A DNA stretch of 64,000 nt from Lentisphaerota bacterium (GTDB taxonomy: Bacteria > Verrucomicrobiota > Lentisphaeria > Victivallales > Victivallaceae): contig SUVV01000005.1 in NCBI GenBank assembly GCA_015061805.1, positions 1-64,000 on the forward strand, written 5' to 3'. Both the position numbers and the translations under genes were made by a program. Position 1 is the first letter of the stretch. Each line of letters begins with the position of its first letter. The notes under the pieces are model-generated. The model was not told the DNA's origin. It saw nothing but the letters and a program-made list of their open reading frames with translations, and made no database searches. This document shows positions 27,997 to 36,802 of the stretch, piece after piece.

Positions 27997-28782
27997 ATGA
28001 AAAATATCTCTTTCTACATCATTATGATCTTCTCCGCGCTGTTGTCCGCCGGGAACGTTTCTCCTCACCCGGAAACTGCAGATAATACCGGCCCCGTATT
28101 GCGGCGCCGGGTGAAAGTCGGAGTGTCAAAATCGGTGATCAAAGATATTTCAACTTCTCCCTTGTGGGAAAATATCCCGGCATACAATCTCATGCACAAT
28201 GTCACCGATGCCCGACACATCAATCTGCTCCCTTCGGAAAGGGCGGTTGTCCGCTACCTCTGCGATCCGGAACATCTCTTCGTCCGGGTCGATGCCCGGG
28301 ACAGCGATATCATGACCTGTGCTTCAAAGAACAATCAATTTCACTACAAAATGGGGGATCTTGTCGAACTCTTTGCCAAACCCAAAGATCACCCCTGGTA
28401 CTGGGAGATCTACGGCACCCCCAACGGTTATTATACCTGCTTTTATTTCAAGTCCAAAGGTACGCTCAATCTGCCCTCCAGTTTCACCCCCGGCGAAGTA
28501 AAAATCGGGGTGATCAATAAGATCGACGGCACATTGAATAACCACTCCGACCGGGATAAACTCTGGCAGGTCATCATCGTAATCCCAAGATCGGAATTGG
28601 AGAAGAACGGCTGTTTATTTTCCGCCCCGCAACGCTGGACGCTGCTGACCGCCAGATACAATTACGGCCGCTACATCTCTTACAATGAACGCTCCGCCTA
28701 TCCGCAAGTCGCCAACGGCTATCACGCCAACCAGCACTTCGCCGATGTTGAATTTTTTGACCTTGACCATAAGGAAAAATGA
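27997..28782 (+). CDS. secreted CBM9-like carbohydrate-binding/hypothetical protein
   Basis: MKNISFYIIMIFSALLSAGNVS signal-like start; VEL FAKPKDHPWYWEIYGTPNGYYTCFYF; ends RYNYGRYISYNERSAYPQ. Confidence 0.6.
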   Translation: MKNISFYIIMIFSALLSAGNVSPHPETADNTGPVLRRRVKVGVSKSVIKDISTSPLWENIPAYNLMHNVTDARHINLLPSERAVVRYLCDPEHLFVRVDARDSDIMTCASKNNQFHYKMGDLVELFAKPKDHPWYWEIYGTPNGYYTCFYFKSKGTLNLPSSFTPGEVKIGVINKIDGTLNNHSDRDKLWQVIIVIPRSELEKNGCLFSAPQRWTLLTARYNYGRYISYNERSAYPQVANGYHANQHFADVEFFDLDHKEK

Positions 28783-29501
28783 TCGTGAAAAAGTTTTTTA
28801 CTCTGATTTTATGCAGTTTTGTGTGGTGTTCAGTTTATGGAGAGATCTATCGCCCGGAATTCAAACTTTTCCCGCCCCCGGCAAGATGTATTTCAAGCTG
28901 CAAACAGCCCTGCGGAGAAACCTTTCTCATCATCGCTGACAAAATGCCGGATTTTAATGTTGTCCCGACCGAAAAAGCGGCGGCGCGGGGATACTGCGAC
29001 CGCGAAAATTTCTATATCAAAGTCGAATGTATCGACCACGATATCGTAAGTGAAGTCAAATCCTCATCCGTTGCCACCCCCGGAAATGCCGGCGATACAG
29101 TACAGATTCTCCTCAAATCGGAAAAAGATCCCGGCATCTGGGAATTCAACGTCACCGCCAATAATATTGTCAACGGATTTTTTCATTACAGTTCAGGCGC
29201 GGTGATCCCGGCAAGTTCGCCAAAAATCAAAGGTTTCAAAGCGGAAGTCAGTTGTTTCGGGACATTGAATAAAATGGACGACCGCGACACCGCGTGGCGG
29301 GCAGTAGTTACCATCCCCCGAACGATATTCAAGAACCGCAATTTGAAATTCACCCCGGAAGAAAATTGGACGATCCTGGTGCGCCGTTATAATTACGGTG
29401 TGCATTTGAAAGCACGGGAAATCAGTTCTTTCCCGCAGATGACCATCTTCAACCTTTACGAGTCAGATCGCTTCGCTCGTATCATCTTTCCTGTAAAATA
29501 A
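28779..29501 (+). CDS. secreted CBM9-like protein, paralog of preceding gene
   Basis: Overlaps the previous stop as ATGA; YCDRENFYIKVECIDHDIVSEV...LRRYNYGVHLKAREISSFPQ-type ending parallels the preceding protein. Confidence 0.6.
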   Translation: MIVKKFFTLILCSFVWCSVYGEIYRPEFKLFPPPARCISSCKQPCGETFLIIADKMPDFNVVPTEKAAARGYCDRENFYIKVECIDHDIVSEVKSSSVATPGNAGDTVQILLKSEKDPGIWEFNVTANNIVNGFFHYSSGAVIPASSPKIKGFKAEVSCFGTLNKMDDRDTAWRAVVTIPRTIFKNRNLKFTPEENWTILVRRYNYGVHLKAREISSFPQMTIFNLYESDRFARIIFPVK

Positions 29502-29504
29502 AAT

Positions 29505-29625
29505 GGAATTGTGGGGGAAGGGAAAAACTTCTTTTCCCGTGAAAAGAAGTTTTTCCCTTCCCCCACACCCCCAACCCTTTTCAAGAAAAGCGGGGTATGT
29601 TTGCTCCCGTTGGTCGCAAACAGGA
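29505..29625. repeat. intergenic palindromic element, second copy
   Basis: tgtgggggaagggaaaaacttcttttc-ccgt-gaaaagaagtttttcccttcccccaca at 29510-29567 (27-bp perfect arms); flank tatgtttgctcccgttggtcgcaaa. Confidence 0.92.
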
Positions 29626-29639
29626 GATATAAAATCATC

Positions 29640-29854
29640 ATATCCTTACTCACGAAGCGAGCGCTTCATGTTTGCCAAAGGCAAACGCTTCACATTGCAA
29701 AGCAATGCTTCACGCAGGATTTATCCTGCGCTTCACGTTGGTTTGCATGCGCAAACCAACACAATCATATCCTTACTCACAGAGTGAGCGCTTCACGTTT
29801 GCCGCAGGCAAACATTTCACATCGATAACGCTTATCTTATCAATCGTTGATAAG
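29640..29854. repeat. array of distinct small hairpins separated by GCTTCAC/T
   Basis: gtttgcc-aaa-ggcaaac, attgc-aaa-gcaat, gcagga-ttta-tcctgc, gttggtttgc-atgc-gcaaaccaac, ctcac-aga-gtgag, gtttgcc-gca-ggcaaac, cttatcaa-tcg-ttgataag. Confidence 0.92.
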
Positions 29855-30964
29855 GTGGACCGTATGGGTATTGAAGGCCAGTTCCAGATTTTCAGCAGCA
29901 AGTTTTTCCAATATCTGCAGCTGAAGTTTCTCGCGCTGTTCACAGAATTCCCCCCAGTTGGTAGTCTGGAACCAGTTGATGGCACTGATACGCAATGACG
30001 ATTCGGCATATTCCGCGAACCAGACGGCAGGCGCATTCTTTTCCGGGTCGGTCAGCGGAGAGGAAAGCAGTACCCCGGTGATGATTTCTTTTGCCCGCAC
30101 GATCTGCGCCGGGGGGGTATCGTAGACCAGATCGATCGCAAATGCCCACTTGATATTGGGACGTTTGGAAATATTTTCAATACTTGCTTCAGCCACCTCT
30201 TTGTTGGGAACGCACCATAGCGTACCATCCAGCGTGCGGAGCGTGGTACTGCGAAGCCCGATGGCGACTACCGAGCCGCGTTTTCCGTTGAAAGATATCA
30301 TATCTCCGATAGTAAAAGGACGATCGGAAATCAGCGCCAGCGCACCGAAAATATTGGCAATGGTATTCTGGGCGGCAAAGGCGATCGCCATTGCCGCGAC
30401 ACCGGCACCGGCAATGAGAGCAGTCACCTTGAAGTTGAAAACATTTTCCGCAACAAACAGCACTGCCACCACCCAGATCACGCATTTCAATACCGGATAT
30501 ATCAAACTCACCAGCAGATCATCGTAAACATTTTCGGTCTTTTTGGCAATTTCCTGCAACAGCAGCCGCATCACGCTCAACATCCGGAGCAGAGCCCATG
30601 CCACAATAAAAATGATCACCACAAAATAGACCCGGTTCACAATGTTTATGACCGCTTCCGGCATGGTGATTGTCCGCAAGCCGTAGACGATTCCGGTGAG
30701 GATACCGGCAAAAATTATCGGTTTATTGATTGAATCGGAAATTTTATCTTCCTCTCTCTTGCTCTTTTTGAGCATGATTTTGATTGAACCGCGAACGATC
30801 CAGGAAACGACTATCGATACCGGGATCGATACCGCAACGCTCACCGCCAGCATCAGAAGCCCAACCTGATTCTTTTGTATAAAAGAGCAGATCATTCTGC
30901 TGAAAGTTCCGGTACAATCCACACAATTTGCAGCAGTATCCGCCATAAGCAAGAAATTATTCAT
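29840..30964 (-). CDS. MscS-family mechanosensitive ion channel
   Basis: ALIAGAGVAAMAIAFAAQNTIANIFGALALISDRPFTIGDMISFNGKRGSVVAIGLRSTTLRTLDGTLWCVPNKEVAEASIENISKRP. Confidence 0.93.
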   Translation of the reverse strand: MNNFLLMADTAANCVDCTGTFSRMICSFIQKNQVGLLMLAVSVAVSIPVSIVVSWIVRGSIKIMLKKSKREEDKISDSINKPIIFAGILTGIVYGLRTITMPEAVINIVNRVYFVVIIFIVAWALLRMLSVMRLLLQEIAKKTENVYDDLLVSLIYPVLKCVIWVVAVLFVAENVFNFKVTALIAGAGVAAMAIAFAAQNTIANIFGALALISDRPFTIGDMISFNGKRGSVVAIGLRSTTLRTLDGTLWCVPNKEVAEASIENISKRPNIKWAFAIDLVYDTPPAQIVRAKEIITGVLLSSPLTDPEKNAPAVWFAEYAESSLRISAINWFQTTNWGEFCEQREKLQLQILEKLAAENLELAFNTHTVHLIND

Positions 30965-32088
30965 AAGACACTTCCTTTTTTATTTAATCGATAACACTTG
31001 TTACTGTCTTGAGCAACAATGAGTTTGAGTTCAAGTTTGGTCAACACCGAAGAGAGCCTTCCGGGGTCGATATTCAAGGTGGTGCAAAGCAGGTCGAAAC
31101 TGGCTTCACCGTTTTTAAGCATCCGGCACACCGCCATTTCATTTTCGCTCAAGTCGGAAAATTCCGGCACATTTTCCGCCGGTTCATCCGCCCGGCATCT
31201 CATTCCCGGCAGCAGATCAAAATCCCATGCGCCCAAAACATCATCGAAACTTTCGATCAATGCCGCGCCCTCTTTGATAAGTTTATGACAGCCGCGCGCC
31301 TGCGGATTATCCACCCGGCCCGGAACCGCGAAAACATCCCGGCCGCTTTCAAGAGCTAAACGGGCGGTTATCAATGCACCGCTTTCGACACCGGCTTCGA
31401 CAACTATCGTACCCCGGCACAATCCGGCGACGATGCGGTTGCGGCGGGGGAAATTCTGACGGGATACCGGAAAATCGAAGGGAAATTCTGAAATCACCGC
31501 GCCGCCGGTTTCAATGATCTCCCGCGCCAGAGGAATATTTTCTTTGGGATGCAGGTGAAGCAGACCGGCTCCGATAACACCGACCGTGATCCCGGATGCC
31601 TGAACCACCGCCTTATGCGCGATGGAATCCACTCCGAGCGCCAATCCGGAAACAACGGTAAATCCGGCAGCCGCCGCTTCCCGTGCCAGCATCGCGGTCA
31701 TCTCTTCACCGTAACGGGAAACCCGGCGGGAACCGACAACGGCGACACTTTTATCACCGAATTCAGGAAGATTGCCCCGGACATACAGCACCAGAGGCGG
31801 ATCGTAAATATGGCGCAGGATTTCCGGATATCCGGCATCATAGCGGGTGAATATCCGCACGCCGCCGCGTTCAGCGACAGCCAGTTCACGGGAAACTTCC
31901 GCATCCCAGTCAAAACTGACGATCTTTTCAGCGAGCATCGCACCGATGCCGGGTATCTGCATCAGATCAGAGCGATCCAACTCCGGGATCCTTGCGGGTG
32001 AACCGGCAAATTCGCACAATTTGACAAACCGGGCGTTGCCGATACCGGAGATCAGATTACAGCCGATGCACGCTTCGCGATCATTCAT
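30961..32088 (-). CDS. dprA: DNA-processing protein DprA
   Basis: VAVVGSRRVSRYGEEMTAMLAREAAAAGFTVVSGLALGVDSIAHKAVVQASGITVGVIGAGL; FPRRNRIVAGLCRGTIVVEAGVESGALITARLA. Confidence 0.95.
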   Translation of the reverse strand: MNDREACIGCNLISGIGNARFVKLCEFAGSPARIPELDRSDLMQIPGIGAMLAEKIVSFDWDAEVSRELAVAERGGVRIFTRYDAGYPEILRHIYDPPLVLYVRGNLPEFGDKSVAVVGSRRVSRYGEEMTAMLAREAAAAGFTVVSGLALGVDSIAHKAVVQASGITVGVIGAGLLHLHPKENIPLAREIIETGGAVISEFPFDFPVSRQNFPRRNRIVAGLCRGTIVVEAGVESGALITARLALESGRDVFAVPGRVDNPQARGCHKLIKEGAALIESFDDVLGAWDFDLLPGMRCRADEPAENVPEFSDLSENEMAVCRMLKNGEASFDLLCTTLNIDPGRLSSVLTKLELKLIVAQDSNKCYRLNKKGSVL

Positions 32089-33148
32089 AAGCAGATTCCC
32101 AGATCTTTTGAAGTTCAATGTCGGTAAAATCCCGGATGACGGTAAGTTTGCCCAATTTTTCCGGAATGATCACTGCGATCCTGCCGTCGCGGTTTTTCTT
32201 ATCCCGGCGCATAAGCTGCAGGACATCATCAAATGTGATATCAGTGGGTGGATTGACCGGAAGTCCCGCCTTTTCCAGCAAAGAAATCATCCGTTTCTGG
32301 GCTTCGGCACTCCAAAGGTTACGGCTCAAAGCGGCTCTGCCGGCGATGACCATTCCGATTGCCACACATTCACCGTGTAAAAGTGAAAATCCGCTCAAAG
32401 TTTCAATGGCATGACCGAAAGTATGCCCGAAGTTGAGCAATTCCCGTACTCCGGAAACAGATTCTTTCTCATCCTGCCGTACCACATCGGCTTTGAGTTC
32501 ACAACTGCGGCCGATAACTGTTTCGGCAATCGCAGAAAATGTTTTGTATTGAGCAAGATCAGCGGCGTGTTTCTCAAGGAAAGAGAAAAATTCCTCATCG
32601 AATCCGGCTGCCATTTTGATCACTTCCGCCATGCCGCAGTGCAATTCGCGCTCCGGCAGGGTTTGCAGAAAATCAGGGTCGATAAGAACTGCCTGCGGCT
32701 GGTGAAAAACGCCGATCAAATTTTTACCTTCCGGCAAATCAACCGCAGTTTTTCCTCCGACACTCGAATCCACCATCGCCAGAAGCGAGGTCGGCATTTG
32801 AATAAACTTTATCCCGCGCAGATAGATCGCTGCGGCAAAACCGGTCATATCGCCGGTAACACCGCCGCCGACGGCAATCATTTCTCCGGAACGGTTCAAT
32901 CCGGCATTGACGGCGGCACGGCAGATCGACACCATTTTTTCGCAAGTTTTATCTTTTTCCCCATGACCGAAGGAAAATTTGAATTCCGGTGCAGTTTCAA
33001 ATTTGGAACTGAAAAGTTCAAATGTCCGGTCATCAAAGACCAGCAATTTTCCCTTGCCGCCGGCATCCAACGTTCCGGAAACCCCGGAATCGATCACGAT
33101 ATCGTAACTGCGTTCTCCGAGTTCAACTCTTATCTGCTTCATAATCAA
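32081..33148 (-). CDS. aroB: 3-dehydroquinate synthase
   Basis: GGGVTGDMTGFAAAIYLRGIKFIQMPTSLLAMVDSSVGGKTAVDLPEGKNLIGVFHQPQ. Confidence 0.96.
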   Translation of the reverse strand: MIMKQIRVELGERSYDIVIDSGVSGTLDAGGKGKLLVFDDRTFELFSSKFETAPEFKFSFGHGEKDKTCEKMVSICRAAVNAGLNRSGEMIAVGGGVTGDMTGFAAAIYLRGIKFIQMPTSLLAMVDSSVGGKTAVDLPEGKNLIGVFHQPQAVLIDPDFLQTLPERELHCGMAEVIKMAAGFDEEFFSFLEKHAADLAQYKTFSAIAETVIGRSCELKADVVRQDEKESVSGVRELLNFGHTFGHAIETLSGFSLLHGECVAIGMVIAGRAALSRNLWSAEAQKRMISLLEKAGLPVNPPTDITFDDVLQLMRRDKKNRDGRIAVIIPEKLGKLTVIRDFTDIELQKIWESAYE

Positions 33149-34575
33149 TCTCTCTGATCTTGTTTTGTCCGTCGGGCCTCACGGAGTTTACGGTATGAAA
33201 CAACCAATTTTTTAACTCCGAAATAGGTCAGAGGAACCATGATCGCCGCCCAAAGCGCACCTCCGGCAAAGAATGCCGCGACCAAATCACCGCCCAAATC
33301 GGCAAATGCCTGCCACTTTTGAGCAAAAGTTAAACTTTCATTATTGAATATTTCCACTAATTGTCCGGCGGATTCTGACGAGAGATCCCCGTTGATCACC
33401 TTATTGCCGACCCAGATCAACACCGGATAGATGAATATTGCAGTAGGCGGCGTGGTAACGAAAGTTCCGGCGATCGCGCCGATTTTGGAACAGCGGAATA
33501 AAAATGACAACGGTATCGCCACAATTATCTGACAGAAGACCGGCACGATACAGCCGACCGCAACCCCCAGCGCCCAGCCTCTGGCGACAAATTCCGGAGT
33601 TCCCGGCGTGCGGACGATCTTGGTGTAATAATATTTGACAAAACGCAGGAACCGGTTCTGTGTTCTGTTTTTTTGCGGATCATTCACTTTGGAAGGCATC
33701 AGACAGCAACTATTATCTGCGCGGAATTCCACAGTTTCCACATTCTGCCACTTGCCGTTTTGATTGAAAAAGAGTCTGCCTTCATCGTCCAACGCGTAAT
33801 CCCCCCGGACAAAGTGATCGATCACGACCGGGAACACCACATGATCGCCCTGAACTTTCAGTTTCTCCACATTATGATCGGCAAGCTGCCGCAACACATC
33901 AGAATAAGGCGGCGCAGTCCGTTGGCTGTCGATAAGTTTCAGCTCCTGAAGCGAGTGTCCTTCCAAATCGATCTCCACCGGAGCGGAAACGCCCAATATC
34001 GGTCCGGTATCCTGTTCTTTTTTGCCGTCACCGCAATAATTCTGAGCAAGGATAACACTGCTGCGCAACGCTTTGTGTCCGCGCAGAATGGCGTTTTCCA
34101 CCGGACGGTAATGGAGCCCCGCCAGGATCCGCACGCCGTTTTCAGTAACAGTGAGATCTCCGGGGTGGACATTCAGACAGGGCATTTTGCCAACGATATT
34201 GGACAGCGGCATAAATCCGGCAAGAATTCCGGCATCGACCTTGAATCCGGCAATCTTATTATAGAGTTCATCCGACCACAAATCGCGCAGTTCGCGGCGG
34301 TGCGGGGTATTCAGCATGATGGAACTTTCGCCATGCTCCATATAGAATTTTGCGATATCCAGCGATACCACCGGAATATTATTCTCTTTACCGAGAGTTT
34401 CTGCCGCACTGCTTTCCGGCTTATCGGTCACCAGAACCGCGATCTCATAGGCACAATCTGCATTCCGGGCATATTCGATGATCTTACTGGCATTGCTTCC
34501 ACCACCACTCAAAAAGAGCGCCAGCCGGGCTTTGACACCGGAATTTTTTTCAAAAATCTTTTTCAACACACTCAT
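33145..34575 (-). CDS. phosphoribosylglycinamide formyltransferase-like (GART) domain fused to DUF2062 membrane domain
   Basis: N-term LALFLSGGGSNASKIIEYA...AGILAGFMPL...PCLNVHPGDL (GART); C-term TPEFVARGWALGVAVGCIVPVFCQIIVAIPLSFLFRCSKIGAIAGTFVTTPPTAIFIY (DUF2062). Confidence 0.85.
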   Translation of the reverse strand: MSVLKKIFEKNSGVKARLALFLSGGGSNASKIIEYARNADCAYEIAVLVTDKPESSAAETLGKENNIPVVSLDIAKFYMEHGESSIMLNTPHRRELRDLWSDELYNKIAGFKVDAGILAGFMPLSNIVGKMPCLNVHPGDLTVTENGVRILAGLHYRPVENAILRGHKALRSSVILAQNYCGDGKKEQDTGPILGVSAPVEIDLEGHSLQELKLIDSQRTAPPYSDVLRQLADHNVEKLKVQGDHVVFPVVIDHFVRGDYALDDEGRLFFNQNGKWQNVETVEFRADNSCCLMPSKVNDPQKNRTQNRFLRFVKYYYTKIVRTPGTPEFVARGWALGVAVGCIVPVFCQIIVAIPLSFLFRCSKIGAIAGTFVTTPPTAIFIYPVLIWVGNKVINGDLSSESAGQLVEIFNNESLTFAQKWQAFADLGGDLVAAFFAGGALWAAIMVPLTYFGVKKLVVSYRKLREARRTKQDQRD

Positions 34576-34684
34576 AACAAAATCCCAACAGTTTCAAAAA
34601 TACTTCATCCTGATAAAATAACCCCGCAACCGGAGATTATCAAGTGTAAAAATATTTTTTATTCAGGGAATCCGATATTTATCC

Positions 34685-35344
34685 TCAATTACGGAGTTTA
34701 TCCGCGATAACCGGGAACATTCCGCCGAGGGCATTGCCCAGAGTCATCCACAGCACAAGGGCAAGATTATTCCAACTCCACATCCCGGCGACGGAAAAAT
34801 AGTACATATTGGCGATACAGTGTTCAAATCCGCTGATGATAAACACCATCACACAGAGGAAAACATTCACCATCCGGATGACCGGAGGCAGCTCCCGCTT
34901 AAAGGTGTCGACCGCCAGATACATCAGAATTCCGCAGAAAAACGCCAGTATCAGCAGGCTCGGCAGTGAATCAGCCGCCTTTACCGCACACAATCCCGCC
35001 GCCCGCTGAACGATACCGGACAGTTCTGCCACCCGGCTGAAGCGGATCGCGCTGCCGACCGCAAAGCATCCGGTCAGATTGCCGCCCCAGATCAGCAGCA
35101 GAGTGAACAAATACGATGGAGTGTTTTTTCCCTGACTGGCGAGATATCCGACGGCTCCGGTGAAAAGTTTGAAGTTATTGCACAAAATCGTCAGCAAACC
35201 GAACCCGAAGAGAAATGCCCCCAGCGCCGGAATCGGCATGGCAAGATAAACCGTTCCGGCGATACCGATGAATACACCTGCCATAATGCCGTTGACAAAA
35301 ATTTTCCAATAGCCGGTCAACCGTGATGAATTTCCCATTTTCAC
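34685..35344 (-). CDS. formate/nitrite transporter (FocA/FNT) family protein
   Basis: AGVFIGIAGTVYLAMPIPALGAFLFGFGLLTILCNNFKLFTGAVGYL; VFIISGFEHCIANMYYF. Confidence 0.9.
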   Translation of the reverse strand: MKMGNSSRLTGYWKIFVNGIMAGVFIGIAGTVYLAMPIPALGAFLFGFGLLTILCNNFKLFTGAVGYLASQGKNTPSYLFTLLLIWGGNLTGCFAVGSAIRFSRVAELSGIVQRAAGLCAVKAADSLPSLLILAFFCGILMYLAVDTFKRELPPVIRMVNVFLCVMVFIISGFEHCIANMYYFSVAGMWSWNNLALVLWMTLGNALGGMFPVIADKLRN

Positions 35345-35368
35345 ACCCTTTTCAATTATTAAAATTTA

Positions 35369-36742
35369 TCAATTATTTTCAATTACCCGCATATTCGCCC
35401 ATTTTCCCTGCCGGTAGCGCAGTGAATAGACCACGCACAACAGCAGGATTTCCCAGCAGAGCAGACTCCAGAGTACCCACCAGGGAAACTTCAAAAAGAA
35501 CATCACCAGACAGGGGATTCCAAAGAAAACGATTCCGACCACCGCCAGTGTCCACATGGTGAATTTTGTATCCCCTGCCCCGCGCAGAACATTGCTGAAA
35601 GTGATATTGGTTCCGTCAAACAGCAAATAGGCACTCAAAAAGTGAAGCATGATACGGGAAATCCTCATCGTTTCCACCTGTCCGGCATCTCCCGGACGCA
35701 CAAACGGCGAAAGCACCAGTTCCTGCAAGCCGCTGAAAAGAATTATCATCAGCACCGAATAGATCAACACCAGAATATAGGCATTACGCACCGACTTCCG
35801 GGCAAGCGGAACATCATTGGCACCCAGCGACTGCCCCACCAGGATCGCCGCCGTCTGACCGATGCCCATGATCGGGCAGAATGCAATATTGTTGATGCCG
35901 AAGGTTATACTTGAGGCTTCATGCACGGTGACCCCGTAACATCCGAGCAGGATACTGAACAAATTGAATGCTACCAGATCCAGCGCCAACTGCACCCCGT
36001 TGGGCAGCCCGAAACGCAGCATCCGGCGCAGCAATCCCCAATCCAAACGGCAACTCCAGGTGAAATACCGTTTCCGTGCCGTGCGGCGCATGAACATCAC
36101 AAAATAGATCAGCACGCCGATCAATTCAGCAAGAACAGTTCCCAATGCCGCTCCGGCGGCACCCATTTCCGGAGCATACCTGCCGAAAATCAGCATATAG
36201 TTCAGCGGGAGATTGAATAATGTGATAACGACCGATATCACCAGCACCACGACCGTCCTGCCGCGCCCTGACCAGAAACTGCTGAGCGCCGCATTGAGCA
36301 AAAATACCACAGTTCCGCCGGAGAGTACCTGAAAGTAAATCGATTCCTGTATCGTTACACCGGGATCATGATTGAACAGCGAAAAAAGCCTCGGTCCCCA
36401 CCATATTCCGGTCGACAGCAGCAATCCGCCTGCCAGCGAAAGAAATATTCCCTGCCACACGGTGATTCCGATCCGGTGAAGCCGGTTCGCTCCGGCATAC
36501 TGAGCAACAAAAGTTCCGGTGTAGGCAACCGTTCCGAAGAAAAGACAGGAGATGGTGAAGTGGGTCAATCCTCCGGTGAAACTTGCGGCACTTGCCTCCG
36601 GCGAATAACGGGTCAGCATCAACCGGTCAACAAACATATTGATCGCATGACAGGAACTGGAAAGTATCAACGGCAGAGCGACCGTCAGCACTTCCCGGAA
36701 ACTGCCGCTCCGGTTCAATTCGGTATTGCTTTTCAAATTCAT
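35369..36742 (-). CDS. MATE family efflux transporter
   Basis: REVLTVALPLILSSSCHAINMFVDRLMLTRYSPEASAAS; duplicated 6-TM architecture, LRFGLPNGVQLALDL. Confidence 0.92.
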   Translation of the reverse strand: MNLKSNTELNRSGSFREVLTVALPLILSSSCHAINMFVDRLMLTRYSPEASAASFTGGLTHFTISCLFFGTVAYTGTFVAQYAGANRLHRIGITVWQGIFLSLAGGLLLSTGIWWGPRLFSLFNHDPGVTIQESIYFQVLSGGTVVFLLNAALSSFWSGRGRTVVVLVISVVITLFNLPLNYMLIFGRYAPEMGAAGAALGTVLAELIGVLIYFVMFMRRTARKRYFTWSCRLDWGLLRRMLRFGLPNGVQLALDLVAFNLFSILLGCYGVTVHEASSITFGINNIAFCPIMGIGQTAAILVGQSLGANDVPLARKSVRNAYILVLIYSVLMIILFSGLQELVLSPFVRPGDAGQVETMRISRIMLHFLSAYLLFDGTNITFSNVLRGAGDTKFTMWTLAVVGIVFFGIPCLVMFFLKFPWWVLWSLLCWEILLLCVVYSLRYRQGKWANMRVIENN

Positions 36743-36802
36743 AAATTATCCCTGAAAAAATGTATTTCGCTTAATATAATGTTAATGCGGTAAATGTCAA
36801 GG

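Noticed and set aside
29503-29998. Plus-strand ORFs through the palindromic element and hairpin array (for example MELWGKGKTSFPVKRS..., MPKANASHCKAML...)
   Set aside because: Pure translations of structured repeats, no domain; repeats explain the open frame.
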